64,000 nucleotides of DNA, from assembly GCA_949825045.1 (NCBI GenBank), contig OX463807.1, forward strand, positions 40,072,749 to 40,136,748, in the 5' to 3' direction. A program made the position numbers and the translations under genes. Below are positions 1 through 11,530 of this stretch, in pieces; within the stretch, counting starts at the first letter, position 1; the number at the start of each line of letters is the position of its first letter. Source of the DNA: Argyresthia goedartella (lineage: Eukaryota; Arthropoda; Insecta; Lepidoptera; Argyresthiidae). Under the pieces are notes generated by a model. That model was not told the origin of the DNA and made no database searches. It saw only the letters and a program-made list of their open reading frames with translations.

Positions 1-1299
1 AGTACAAATGTTCAGCCGGGGATATTCTGGTTTCAGGCATCGAATACCGCAAGTGTTATTTCGAGTTTACGGGACATTGCGAGATTACAAAGCGAAGATG
101 AGCGGTTAAATCGAATTAGCGGTTGTATCAGACGTAATGTGGTAGATACCGGAACGAGAGGGTTTGAAAATTACAAGCTAGTAGGTGATACGTTATATTT
201 TCACGTGCCGAAGCGGAACGTACAGTTGCTAGTAATTCCGAAATCACTACAGGAGGAACTAATTTTACACATACATGAAGAAATAGGTCACTACGGCAGA
301 TATAAAATATTAGCACTGATGAAGGACAGATATTATTTTCTTCATATGAGTAGGGTGATTAGCGCGGTGATAAGAAGTTGTGACATATGTCAAAAGGTCA
401 AACCAAGTACTAACAATACCGTTGGTCCTTGTACACCGGTGTTGGCGGAAAGGTTGGGTGAGAAAGTTTTCTCGGACCTTTATGGGCCATTGCCCGTAGG
501 TAAATTCGGATATCAATATATATATGTGATTCAAGACGTGTACAGTAAAGTAATAAAATTATATCCAATGCGAAAAGCGACAGGTAGGAGCGTGCTCGCT
601 TGTAGAAAGAGATTTCATAGGGAAATACCTATCGAAACTATAATTACGGACTCAGGACCACAGTTCATATCGAAAGTTTGGGAATTTGGACTCAAACAGC
701 TGGGGATTCGGGTCACTCATACGTCGGTGTATTGTCCAAATTCTAATAGCGTAGAAAGAGTGAATCGCGAGCTAGGTCGGCTGATTAGAACTTATTGCGG
801 CGAAAGTAATCGTAGTTGGGTAGACGTGTTACCGGACATTCAGAATTGCTATAATAATATCGAACACACAAGCACAGGCTTTGCGCCTAATGAGTTAGCG
901 TTTGGTAGGCGGGAACCGTTAACTATTGACAAGGAATTAGGCGATGAATGGTTATTAGGCCATAGTGTGCGAGATTCGGAACAGGTGCGGAATGTAGCGA
1001 TAGAAAACTCTAAAAGTTCTAGTGAACGACGTAAGCGACAGGCGGACAAACGGCGTAAGTTAGAAGTATATCGTATAGGTGATTATGTGAAACTTAAGAC
1101 CTTTGTGCGTTCAAATAAAGAACATAAAATCATGCGGAAATTTTCGTTGTTGTATAAAGGGCCTTATGTTATTTCGGCAGTGGTATATCCTAACTGTTAT
1201 ACGTTAGTAGATCCGGGTTCAAATGAGATATTGGGTAACTTCAATACTATAAATATAGCCAAGTATTATGTGAGGACGAATAAGGGCGTAGATAAATAA
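1..1299 (+). CDS. Ty3/Gypsy integrase, 3' end of pol (5' cut by window edge)
   Basis: This is the C-terminal part of a Ty3/Gypsy polyprotein: the integrase that inserts element cDNA into chromosomes. The frame is open from base 1, so the GTG at 139 is not a real start. In order it shows an HHCC zinc-binding motif (two His near HIHEEIGHYG, then CDIC), and an rve core with acidic residues at the codons 475 (SDLYGP), 649 (TDSGPQF) and 754 (SVERVN). The last two are about 35 residues apart, as in DD35E integrases. A basic C-terminal region with a YKGPYVI motif follows. No break is visible. A polypurine tract and a long LTR follow downstream, so this is the 3' end of an otherwise off-window element. 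The clade within Gypsy is unsure. Confidence 0.9.
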   Translation, partial: STNVQPGIFWFQASNTASVISSLRDIARLQSEDERLNRISGCIRRNVVDTGTRGFENYKLVGDTLYFHVPKRNVQLLVIPKSLQEELILHIHEEIGHYGRYKILALMKDRYYFLHMSRVISAVIRSCDICQKVKPSTNNTVGPCTPVLAERLGEKVFSDLYGPLPVGKFGYQYIYVIQDVYSKVIKLYPMRKATGRSVLACRKRFHREIPIETIITDSGPQFISKVWEFGLKQLGIRVTHTSVYCPNSNSVERVNRELGRLIRTYCGESNRSWVDVLPDIQNCYNNIEHTSTGFAPNELAFGRREPLTIDKELGDEWLLGHSVRDSEQVRNVAIENSKSSSERRKRQADKRRKLEVYRIGDYVKLKTFVRSNKEHKIMRKFSLLYKGPYVISAVVYPNCYTLVDPGSNEILGNFNTINIAKYYVRTNKGVDK

Positions 1300-1699
1300 G
1301 ATAGTGTATAAAGGTTATATAATTAAGCTGTAAGCTGTGAATTTGAGTAACTACTTTGTAGATTTAAGGATCTTGCATGGTTTGGAAACAAAAACAAAAA
1401 AAAAACCAAAAAAAAAAAAAAAAAAACAATTTGTATATATATAGTAATACGAATTAGGATAAATTGCGGGTAAGCGAGGTTGTATAGTAAGATAGATAAA
1501 TAAGATAAGACAGGAGAGAACTCAATCGAGTTGTGTAAATATTATATACATAATTGACAGATTCATCGGTCGGTGTACATGATTTGAGATGTCCGAACAT
1601 ATAGAGTAGATATGTACAAAGTATGGGTAGCATAGTGGTAATGAGATCCTTGCGCCATGTTAACTGAGATAAACAGTGTCTCAAGGTCTGGGAGGGGGC
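1300..1699 (+). other. Element 3' untranslated region with polypurine tract
   Basis: No coding sequence follows the integrase stop. An A-rich run lies near 1388-1427. A purine tract (GGGAGGGGG, 1690-1698) abuts the TG of the LTR after one C. Its place directly 5' of a long terminal repeat is that of the plus-strand primer of LTR retrotransposons. Confidence 0.7.
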
Positions 1700-3905
1700 T
1701 GTAATGGTACACGAGAGTCGGTACATTAGATACTTCATTCTGCGTGATAGAGGGCTAGCCCAACGCCGCGCTGTTTTGAATACGAGAATCGGTTCAGATA
1801 ACGTTTGGGGGTTTTGCGTTGCTTACTGGCAAAGTTCGCAAAAAAGACGCGTGGGTTCATTCGTGGAATTTCAGTTCAGGTCGAGTTTTTTTGTCGCATT
1901 CCTGCGAGATGTGTAGAGATGAGAGCCGATTTGGCTGCGCGTTGAATAAAATTATGAATAACTAAATAATGAAAGGTTATTATGGAACGGAGAAAGCTAT
2001 TATGTTGATTGCAAATATACAATTGCGATTGAGGTATGATATGGAGGGTCTGACACCTCTATTTTGAATATCATTCTAGAGGTCTTTGCCACGCGCGTCT
2101 AGCGGTCGGGAAATGCTTAATTAATCGCAACAAGCTTTTATTGGTCAGCGATCAACAGATTCTGTGTATCGGCAGTACCAAATGATTTGAGTGATAACCT
2201 ACGGTTGATCATAGTGAATATGCGTACACACAATTTGTAGAACGGCGGATCTGCATGGCATGGTTGAAATTGGACCCTGTGTAGTTAGTGATAAGAAGCT
2301 TCGCTTGGGCAGAGCGTATTTGCAAAGGACGCATGTGGGGCATATAAATACCAGAGCGTGGGAGGGGAGTGCATTCAGTCTCTGCGTCTAGCCTCTGTGA
2401 CAGTCGTCTTCACGAGTTCTAAACAGTTTTTGTCTGCCGTGTTACGCGTCAGAACTATACGAATTTGTGACTGCGAAGTTTCAGTGGGTTTTCGTGAGTG
2501 TCTGAAGCGCCGAGATATACCTCGGTTCCTACCTTTATATCAACCTACCCCTAATTCCAAAACTATCCTTGGGTCGTTAGGAAAGAACTTTTAAGTCAAT
2601 GTATCTGAGTCTGAGTCTGGGCTTGGAGCGACCCTAAATTCCTTATTCCTTCACCATAGGGTTCCTGGATTGGCTCTTAGGATATTCGCGGGCTAATCCT
2701 CTCCTCATTTCCTTTCGAGTAGCGAGCTTTGAAATTCCCACACACACAGTCGTTAAACATTCAAGCACATTCAAATCAAACTCAACCATTTTCGAGTGGT
2801 GTCGATAATGGACGTGGTATAACACTAGGTTTTTAGACTAGGCTAGACAGGAGTTTAGTTGCGGCTAAACCTAGGTTGTTAGGGCATAGGGAGACTGTTT
2901 GATCGATGAGGTTCCGCGGATGGAAATAACAAATTCAGAACAAAGTTAAACCGGTGTCAACACAGTTAACATATACTGTTGATATTTTGACATTTGAGTG
3001 TTGTCGGGGACGCGCGAAGAGATCAATTTACAGTCTAAAGTTCATTGTTTAGGTCCGGGTAGGTGTTTTGCATTGCCTTGGGTCAGATTGGATTCAAGTT
3101 GCATTTTTAAATTAAATGTAAATTTCGCTGGATATCTATTGTGTAAGTTGAGTCGGTATATATGATTTGGCTCAGCCCAGGACGTGCTGCGGCTAGTGGA
3201 ATTCATAGTTCGGTATTTATCGAATTATGCACTTCGCTATGGTGTGGGTTAGATATCCTAAAACAATAATGCTTGCGTTTCGATAACATCCAGCTCAAAT
3301 TGCGCAGAGTTGAAGGTTTCAAAACGTTACGGACCTTTTGAGGTAACCGCTAGTTCAGAACCCATTTCGGAACTCAAATCGCAATTGTGTAAACCGGTCT
3401 TTTCGGATCGTTATTGCCGTGAACAAAATATATAATTGGAACCACCACAAGCCGCTACGAGCGAGCACATGAAATATAATTGAGTACTCACGTCGCAAAA
3501 CTACGACGGATATCTATACTATAACTGTGATCGATCACTAAAACTAAAACTAAAATTACAACAAAAGATGTTCCAATGCGCTCATATATACAAAAACCAG
3601 ATGGTGCCATCACATAAAATATAACAACGATCGTTTTGGCGCAATACACCGCTGACTGATGCGAATTACCGGCTCGCGGACATATATGCTTTCTCTGTCT
3701 AACTTGAAACTGTAACTTTCCGAACCAAGCTTCGTTCGACTATTGTACGCCTAACAGATTTCTCGATGAACGAGAAATTCAGACTTATCATTCTTACTTA
3801 CAAAACTTACAGCCGAATCGGGTCCTCTCATTTTGGGATAGATAGAATAGACGATCATAGCTACAGTTAGCGGCGGCTCAGACCTTAGCCCTGGGGCCCG
3901 CTACA
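1700..3905 (+). repeat. 3' LTR (about 2.2 kb) of the Gypsy element
   Basis: The LTR starts TGTAATGG and ends GCTACA. Its limits come from comparison with two reverse-oriented relatives in the window: a full solo LTR (33386-35360) and a truncated copy (15836-16827), both of which start TGTAACGG, the complement of the 3' end here. It contains a TATA box and initiator (2343-2380), and its middle has no coding potential. A 2-kb LTR is long for an insect Gypsy element. The 3' end abuts a mariner remnant that stops exactly there. Confidence 0.85.
2343..2380 (+). promoter_or_regulatory. LTR core promoter (TATA box + initiator)
   Basis: TATAAATA starts at 2343 and an arthropod-type initiator TCAGTC starts at 2375, 32 bp downstream. 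The solo LTR at 33386-35360 keeps TATAAATG and TCAGTC with the same 32-bp offset although the surrounding sequence has diverged. This supports a real pol II start site. Confidence 0.6.
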
Positions 3906-4264
3906 ACAGCTTTTATCACTGCTGGAGTCCTAACAGAGCGAGGGCGACCACTTCTTGACCTGTCATCTACACTAGAGTCTTCATTGTATCGTTTTATGGT
4001 ACGATAAGCGAATCTTTTGGCTATATTAAAATTTTTCAGTAAGTCGAAAATCTGAATTGGCGCGTAACCGCAACGATGCAACGCAATAACTGCGACACAG
4101 TCTTCTTTAAGTGACCACTCCATATTAAAAAATGAGGAAAATTCTAAAAAGTACACATTTTTATTCTCATGAAAAACTCGAAATTCGAATTCAATAAACT
4201 TTTTTGAGGCCAGCGTTCTAAATTCAAAAGTTTTTATTGTGTGACAGAACTTATGACCTGACTG
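3906..4264 (-). pseudogene. mariner transposase N-terminus and 5' end, truncated by the LTR
   Basis: Minus-strand reading from the ATG at 4123-4121 gives the helix-turn-helix start of a mariner transposase (MEWSLKEDCV, later RSGRPRSVRTPAVIKAV). The frame meets the Gypsy LTR at 3905, so the catalytic DDE/D part is lost. The 5' end of the element lies near 4264 (…GACCTGACTG next to TA), consistent with TA-targeting mariner elements. The run of TA that follows may hide the target duplication. Confidence 0.75.
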
Positions 4265-5204
4265 TATATATATATATATATATATTAAATGTTTTGGTTT
4301 GTAATATTATTGTTAGGAAACTGTAAGTCTACTAATTATAAGAATTTTTATGTATCACTTAAAACTATGTGAGACTGTTTGTTTTTTTTAATAAATAAAT
4401 AAATAAGAAACACAATGCGTTTTTTTTAGAAAACTTTCCATTTTTAAATCACTTTATGTTCTTTAATGAACTTTACAGTTCTATGCTTGAATTGTAAAGT
4501 TCATTTTACAGATTAAGCCACATATGCAGAACTCCTTGGTAAAACAATCTCTTTTCTTATAAAATGATGAGAAAACTTTTTACTAAAACAAAAAACAATG
4601 GAAATGGCGGCATTTCATTCGATCTAAATATTGTTTGTTTGCGTCTGGAATAAAATAAGTAATTAAACTGTTTAATAATAATAATAATAATAATCGTTTA
4701 TGTACAGAAATAAATGTACGTTACAAGCTTGTTTAGCAGGGTAAACAAGGGATGTATCGCAACTCCCTAAAATAGGGCAAACCCTGTGTTTTAGAATAAG
4801 TTGCTGCTACTTCCAACAAGAATAAATGCCTCAGATTTAAATACTACAAAGTGTATAAACAATGTGACATTTATAATAAAAATATGACTTCATATATAAG
4901 ATCAGCAAAAACGTAATAGTTTGGTGTGTAGTGTTGATGATTTATGTTAGTGGGAGAGAAGATGGGGACTGTGGTGAGTGTGTCATTGGAAGTAATGATG
5001 TGTGTAGTGCCTGTGAGAGTTAACTTGACTATTATTTCAATATAAATATAATTGGACTTGTGTTAGACGATCATAAGTTTTTCGCAGTCATCATATGTTT
5101 GTGTTAGCAACCAAAGACTTATGTTTTTATTATTATCAAATGTGTTATTAGACCAAAGTTCAATGCGCTTACTCAGATTATTATAAATATAGGGTCCCAG
5201 AAAT
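4265..5204. other. Non-coding AT-rich stretch with microsatellites
   Basis: Apart from (TA)n at 4265-4286, an AAAT-type run near 4389-4407 and (AAT)n near 4676-4694, I see no gene, repeat pair or RNA here. Confidence 0.5.
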
Positions 5205-5423
5205 TAAAAAAATCGCTGCATAAAGGTGTTTGGGTACCCTTGTATGGAATGGTGGCGTCATTTTTTTTTCTAGCAGCCACTGATATTTTTGGTACTATTT
5301 GTAGCACCACAATAAGTAAACATAACCGATTAGTAAGCTTTGCCGTAAGTAATATCGGAGCTGAAATATCTGTGCCTCAATTCTATAACAATTTCTTCCA
5401 TATATTCTTTTGCTACCTCTTAC

Positions 5424-6107
5424 CGTCTATTACTAGCCGACCCAATCACTCTGACCACCTGGTTGGTCGGTTAGTAATTTTTTTTCTTAACCAACAACCT
5501 GGTTGGTTGGTTGATGTTTTTTTTCTTAACTGACTACCTGGTTGGTTGGCTCATATTTTTGTTTTCTTAACTACCAAACTGGTTGGTGGGTTAGTTTGTT
5601 TTTCTCAACCGACACCTTTTCACTTAGACAAAACTTTACCATGTTTCAGTTGTACCTTCAGTTGTTGAATTTTTTTCAACATAATTATATTTATCTACAC
5701 AAGTATCATAAATCCTCTTTACTGCGTTCAAAAACCGTACGTTAAGATCAGCATTATGTTAAACTACTTGGTAAATATTTTTACAACTTGAAACCATAAA
5801 TTTTACAATTTCCATTGGCAATTTCATAATATTTACAATATCTTGTATGTGGTACAAGTTAAAATCGCATAAATTATCCTCCGCTTCAACTACTTCGTGC
5901 CAATTTTGTTCTGGGCGAAGGTGATACATGCAGGCTCGCGTTTCAGGTCATAAATACAAGTTGTATTTATAAAGCATTTTAGCTTTTAACATGTTTGTCA
6001 TTTTCAGGCGTTCTTTTTGACATCATTTCAAGAGATGAGATGTCCAGCGGAACTGCTCATTACTATTATATATAATATACTATTATCTACACACGTATCA
6101 TAAACCC
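5424..6107. repeat. Repeat-rich insert in TE-A copy 1
   Basis: TE-A copy 2 reads straight from the sequence left of 5424 to that right of 6107 (near 35885), so this block was gained in copy 1 or lost in copy 2. It contains the minisatellite at 5453-5613. It also has a segment at 5692-5780 similar to the MITE end at 12840-12918, and a further TATCTACACACGTATCATAA motif at its right edge. Confidence 0.5.
5453..5613 (+). repeat. Minisatellite, about four units of about 40 bp
   Basis: Units alternate a GGTTGGTTGG-type core with a T-run and CTTAAC, four times with small changes. The open frames across it (5240-5745) follow the repeat and are not regarded as genes. Confidence 0.7.
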
Positions 6108-6371
6108 AGCCTATACGGTGAGACGAATTTTGAAGTGAGAGGTGTCATTAATTTCGTCTTCATCTCCGAAGTGTCATGGAATATGACATTTTAGCCGATA
6201 TTTTTAGGAAAATTGTACTCGTTAGCAACCTAACAACTATTTATATCTCGCTAGTTGGTTATTTTGAAGTGATTCAAATGTTACAATTAATAATTTCGAT
6301 ATTTTTTGGATTATAAATAAAACACTTTAATATATAAGTATATATATTTATTGCAGTTTAATTATACTGAA

Positions 6372-6952
6372 CTACTGATCAACATGTTTTGGTTCGTCAT
6401 ACACTTCGTTTTCAACATCTTGTCTGATTATTGTATCTAAGAACTGTGCAGGAGGAGTAAGTTGTTCTTGGTACTTGCCCCATCCCATGAACCATATAAT
6501 GGACATAATGTGTGAACAACAACCCAAGGTCCTTTTCCCCACAATGCAAGAGCAATAATGGCCTTTTATTGAATCTGGTCCACGAAACCTTCCGTCTAAA
6601 AGAATATAAACATAATATTGTCTTTTTGTTGTATGACGTGATTGTATTCGGCCTCTCAAAAGCCATGGATCGATACAGTCAAGGTTCTGGTCCCGAAATT
6701 CATTTAAGTGAGGCTCTTTGTATATTTCAATTACATATGATCCATTCTTAATGTGCTCGCCATAATAGCTGCGTGCTTGCTCAATTTGGTACGTGCCAAG
6801 TGCGTAAATAATTAAATCATCCGCACTTAACTCAGGAAAATCATCCATTTCAGCAACTTCGGCGTTCATAAATTGAAAGTCAGCCCGTCTTCTGTTCAGG
6901 TTATTCGTTATAACGAATTCACTTAGTCGATTTCGATTGCCATCCCTTAAAG
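6372..6952 (-). pseudogene. TE-A copy 1 transposase, C-terminal part with SWIM zinc finger
   Basis: The frame begins at the LINE junction (LRDGNRNRLSEF) and ends at a stop at 6372. It carries a CSC-x7-GCCSH motif (nt about 6510-6550), which fits the CxCx(n)CxH pattern of SWIM zinc fingers. These bind DNA or protein partners and occur in several eukaryotic transposases. Copy 2 has the same end (33100-33385 plus 35361-35623). It is separated from the DDE part by the LINE at 6953-10476. The function of the finger in this family is inferred. Confidence 0.7.
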
Positions 6953-9296
6953 GTATATAATTGTATAAGTAAGGTAGGTAATACTAGAATTACTGCAACA
7001 TCTGCTTCCTGCATTGACAATATATTTTCTAACATTACGCCCATTTTCAAATCGGTCATCAATAAATTAACCTCTGATCACTCTGGTCAGATAGGTATAT
7101 TCAATATTAAAATAAAAAAGGACCAAAAAGAGGATATTACATGTGTGCCCGTTAGTGACACTCGGCTTGAACACTACAGGAATAATATTTTAGATAAACT
7201 ATGGGAAATACCATACAGTGACGATCCAAATTTGTTGTACAAATCAGTATTTAACCTTGTCAAAAATGAATATGATACGGTATTTAAATCAAAAACTATA
7301 AAAGTTAATAACAAAGCTTTGTTTAGTGATTGGGCGACAGTTGGAATTCATAGGAGCAGACGAAGATTAAATGAATTCTATGAAGAGAAATCATCTAACA
7401 AAAAAACGGCCTTTCTAGATTATGTTCGTAGTTATTCAAAAATGTTTAAACGCGTTTGTGCCGTAGCTAAATCTAATTTCATTAAAAACAAAATTGAATC
7501 TAGTAGCAATGTAATGAAAACGACTTGGCAAATTATAAACAGAGAGACTGGAAAGGCCAAAGCTACACATAATAACTTCAAGCTTAAGATAGATAATCAA
7601 TTGCTAAGTACAGACCTAGAAGTAGCAAAAGCTTTCGAAAATTTCTTTACGGACATTCCAGTTTCAACAACCAAGTCTTTAAATTCATCTCCCGCTGCTG
7701 CTGAATCTATACTTAAACGAAACTTTGAGGATTGTAAAACAGATTTTAAAATTAGGCATGTAAATAATGAAGACATTGTAAAAGCGTTTAAATCCCTGGA
7801 AATGAAAAAGACAGCTGACGCCCATGGTCTATCAGTAAAAATTATTAGTTCCATTGTAGATTGTATTTCACCTCACCTTTGTTGTATATTTAATCAATGT
7901 ATAGATAATGGTGTGTTTCCTGACTTGATGAAACTAAGTAAAGTTATACCTTTATTCAAACCTGGTAGTACATCAGACCCCATCAATTTTAGACCCATAT
8001 CGATACTACCAACGCTAAGCAAAATATTTGAAAAACTCATACTTAATCAATTGCAAAGTCATTTTTATCTCAATAATTTAATTCATATTGCTCAGTTTGG
8101 TTTCACAAAGGGTCGTTCAACAGCCGATGCTGGTGTTGAACTAATCGAAAATATTTTTGATGCCTTGGAAGACGCAATGGATGCAATAGGTGTCTTCTGC
8201 GATCTATCCAAGGCTTTTGATTGCGTCTATCATGACACTCTTGTCAGGAAGTTACGCCATTATGGTGTAAGAGATCAGGCACTTGGCTTTCTGGAGTCAT
8301 ATCTAACAGATAGGGTTCAGATGGTCGATGTTAATGGGAAAAGATCACCTGGGTCTTCAATAAGTATGGGCGTACCGCAAGGTTCAATTCTTGGTCCTTT
8401 CTTGTTTTTAGTATATATTAATGATTTACCTTACCTTGTTAAAGCAAAACATGGGTTAGTATTGTTTGCCGATGATACTTTTTTGATATTTAAAGTTAAA
8501 AGACAGCAATCAAATAATGACGAGGTAAACTTTGCTATCTCTAGTATAGTGAACTGGTTTACTGTTAACAATTTATAACTTAATGAAAAGAAAACTAAAT
8601 GTATTAAATTCGTGTTACCCAATGTGAACCCGGTAACTACAGACATATTTATAAAAGGACAGAGATTGGACCATGTGCAGTCGACTGTCTTTTTGGGCAT
8701 TACTTTAGATGCCAAACTACAATGGGATCCTCATATAAATAAATTGTCGAACAGACTGAGTTAGGCAGCGTTCGCAGTTAAAAAAATTAGAGCTCTTACC
8801 GACGTAGACACCGCTAGACTAGTCTACTTTAGTTACTTTCATAGTCTAATGACCAGTGGTATTTTATTGTGGGGTCACGCTGCGAATGCTAATAGTGTAT
8901 TTATTCTGCAGAAACGGGCTGTTCGTGCAATTTATAGATTAGGGCCTAGAGTGTCACTGAGGGAAAAGTTTAAAGAAATCAATATTCTGACACTTGTGTC
9001 TCAATATATCTATGACAATCTTGTGTATGTAAAAAGAAATATAACTAATTTTCAGAAGTACAGTGATATACACAATTTTAATACTAGAAATAAAGACAAG
9101 TTGGTTGCTTATGTAAGCCGACTACATAAAATTAGTAATTCTTTTAAAGGCAATTGTATACGCTATTACAATAAGGTCCCTACTCATATTAAAAACTTAC
9201 CTTTAGACAAGTTTAAAATAATAATAAGACAGAAATTGTATAAAAAAGGTTACTATAGGATATCTGATTACTTAGAGGATAGATGTCCATGGGAAT
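6953..9296 (+). pseudogene. LINE (APE/RT type) inserted in TE-A, 5'-truncated, two in-frame stops
   Basis: The frame is open from the left junction. It holds the last part of an APE endonuclease (SASCIDNIF, SDHSGQ), then a reverse transcriptase with FCDLSKAFD, GVPQGSILGP and LFADD motifs, then the C-terminal tail of the family (…YRISDYLEDR). In-frame TAA at 8576-8578 and TAG at 8762-8764 disable it, but the frame is otherwise kept. The fragment at 61940-62742 belongs to the same family. The element is cut near its stop codon by an opposite-strand LINE, and its own 3' UTR resumes near 10310. Clade Jockey/CR1-like; exact clade unsure. Confidence 0.85.
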
Positions 9297-10309
9297 AGAA
9301 TAGAATAGAATAGAATAGAATAGAATAATAATTTATTTGCGAGACAGGCACTTACACTAATATATATTACAAAATTTCTACAACAAGCTTGTGTGTCGCA
9401 AAACGGACCCTGACTCAGCATAATGCTGGCTGGTTTGCAACCAACGCTGGTCTTCCGTCAGAGCCGGTCGGTGATGCCACGGACAATCTAACCACTAAAA
9501 CAGGATTGTAGTGAGTAAGGTACGTATAGAAGAGAAAGAGAAAGAAAAAAAGTGAAAAGAAAACGGCTTAAAGGTTATAAAAAACTAGGTACTTAATACT
9601 AGCAAGGAAATAATTAATTAATTTGAATACAAATTTTTTGTGCGCTCAATTCCAGTGCAATTTAAAAATTGAAATAAATGATACCTACAAAATAATACTA
9701 AATAATACTCGTATCGTGTTTATGACCCTCCTGCTTTTTTTGGCTTTCAAATAAGAAACGTTTAAGTTGTATTCTAAAACTATGTGAATTTTGCAGGTTC
9801 CTAATCGGCGGTGGGATATTATTCCAGCATTTCGATGCAGCGTAACGGAAACTACCTCTGAATGTGGCAGAGCTGTGCCGCCGCATCGAAAGCTGTGCCG
9901 AACACTGGCGGGAGCCGCAAGATCTGGAGTTCGACATCCATGTTAGCTTCTCGTAGAGGTACGAAGGTGCTTCATGCTTAAGTACACCGAACAAAAGGCA
10001 CGCAAAATGCAACTTACGTCGGTGCTTCATTTACAAAAATAGATATTTATTTAAAAACGGCGTGACATGACCTCTGAATGGTATATCGAAGCAGAAACGG
10101 GCACAGGCGTTCTGGACTCGCTGAACTAGTTTTTGTGTTCTGGCTAGCTAGTAGTCAAGGACCGAAGACCACATCACAGTAGTTCAGCTTCGATAGTACA
10201 AGCGACTCTACGATATACGACGAATAGATTGTTGATTGTTGAGTAACAGGCTGTTTCGATATATAATTAGCATTCATTTTGTAATTTGACAATATTTTAT
10301 TTAAAAAAG
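9297..10309 (-). pseudogene. Opposite-strand LINE 3' fragment inserted in the LINE above
   Basis: Minus-strand pieces read as the end of a CR1/Jockey-type reverse transcriptase: ESLVLSKLNYCDVVFGP (near 10160-10220), then QRVQNACARF and HVTPFLN in another frame, then KHRRKLHFACLLFGVLKHE to a stop at 9698. Frameshifts and stops show decay. The 3' tail is a TATTC repeat (9297-9325 as GAATA on plus). It splits the host LINE between its last codons and its 3' UTR. Confidence 0.7.
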
Positions 10310-10476
10310 GAAACGCAAAAGATGCGACGACTGTGGAGTTTCTTCGGTGAGCTCTTCTCCACAGATTCTGCCATTGTGTTAGTGAACTCACCCAAAAAAA
10401 TGTAATGACGGATCTAAGTGATGTAACAACATCCTATGGAAATAAATGATTTTTGATTTTGATTTTTGATTTTGTA
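10310..10476 (+). other. 3' UTR of the 6953-9296 LINE, with stem-loop and TTTTGAT tail
   Basis: This segment matches the 3' UTR of the related LINE at 62743-62999 around a hairpin: CTGTGGAG (10331-10338) pairs with CTCCACAG (10357-10364). It ends AATAAATGATTTTTGATTTTG, a tail typical of insect LINEs, directly against resumed TE-A sequence. This makes 6953-10476 one insertion with a second insertion inside it. Confidence 0.65.
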
Positions 10477-11530
10477 AGCTGTATAATTTCTTGCACCAAT
10501 CGATGGTCAACTAAGGGAGCCCCAAAGGCATTTAATAGTGCTGCTGCGATTTTTATTTCATCAAAGAAATGCCTTGCAGCCATATAAAAATTCTGGGCTA
10601 GTAGTTTTCGGAACTGATTTTTTAGTCTTCCGTTGATAGTTTTGACCACCCAGCGGCACATACTAACTTTTCTTGACTCATTTGCTTTGTATGTTGTCAT
10701 GTTGGCATGTAAGCTCGGTACTCACATGATTCTACCTCTTCTATGCAGTCTCGGAACTCTCTGTCTAGTATCAGTATATCATTTTCTTTGAAGAACCAGT
10801 TGAAGGGATTATCGTAACTATTAATAATTTCCGACAGAATGGTTGCATCGGATTTCGTGGCTGGATACAATCCGTATATGTGCAGAATATGCCCATCAGG
10901 GCAAACTATTAAAAAGGGTTTTAATAAATGGCGAAACTTATGTAAACTATATGACTTCCTCTGAAAATAATAGTTGCTACTTTTTTGCAAGTAAATGTAT
11001 GTGCCAACTATTATCATAATCGCCCTGCGTTCTTGAAGAGGTGCATCTGGATTCCCGAATAATGCATTTGGTATGGAAAGACACCGTGCAATAGCTTCTT
11101 CTCGTGTCATGTGGTTGTAGCCCAAATGTCGAGGAACGAATTCGGTGAATAAATCACGCATCACTAGACGCATGGTTTTTTCTAAAGTCTTTCTTGACAT
11201 GTTGAATATGGTCGATAGTCTTTGATTTGAGTCGCCGGTGTGGAGTTTAGTCAATACTGTGGCGAGGGCACGGCCTGCTTTAGTTTTGTACCGCTGAGAA
11301 ATGCCTGGTGTGCTTTGCAGAGTTTCTTGAAATTGAGCTTTAGGAAAACCTATGTAATAGTGAAAGACCGCATCATTCATTGACGAAAGTCTGTCAAAGT
11401 CTAAAGATACCTTACGAGTTCTTAAGATGTCCATCATATCTTTTATTTTGAGCACATGAAAACTCGTTCAAAACTCGACGCGTATTCGTTTCAATATCTT
11501 GCCACACTGAGGCTTAAGAATGCATTTCAC
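10477..11530 (-). pseudogene. TE-A copy 1 transposase, DDE_Tnp_4 core (catalytic residues lost)
   Basis: The minus-strand frame holds a DDE_Tnp_4-type core: IIVGTYIYL, LDREFRD and VVKTINGRLKNQF. In copy 2 the same sites are IIDGTYIYL, LDRGFRD and VVETINGRLKNQF, so copy 1 has lost the first Asp (to Val, near 11012) and the Glu (to Lys, near 10650). Other breaks are a small deletion near 10700 that shifts frame and a one-base insertion near 11448 (AAAATAAAAG versus ATATTAAAG). This copy cannot be catalytic as it stands. Confidence 0.8.

Noticed and set aside
2358..2594. 78-codon frame inside the LTR
   Set aside because: It starts just after the LTR TATA box, but the matching region of the solo LTR does not show a preserved frame by eye; treated as untranslated leader.
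5240..5745. Two adjacent plus-strand frames of 97 and 67 codons
   Set aside because: They run through the minisatellite and the repeat insert; composition is Phe/Leu-rich from T-runs and no motif is present.
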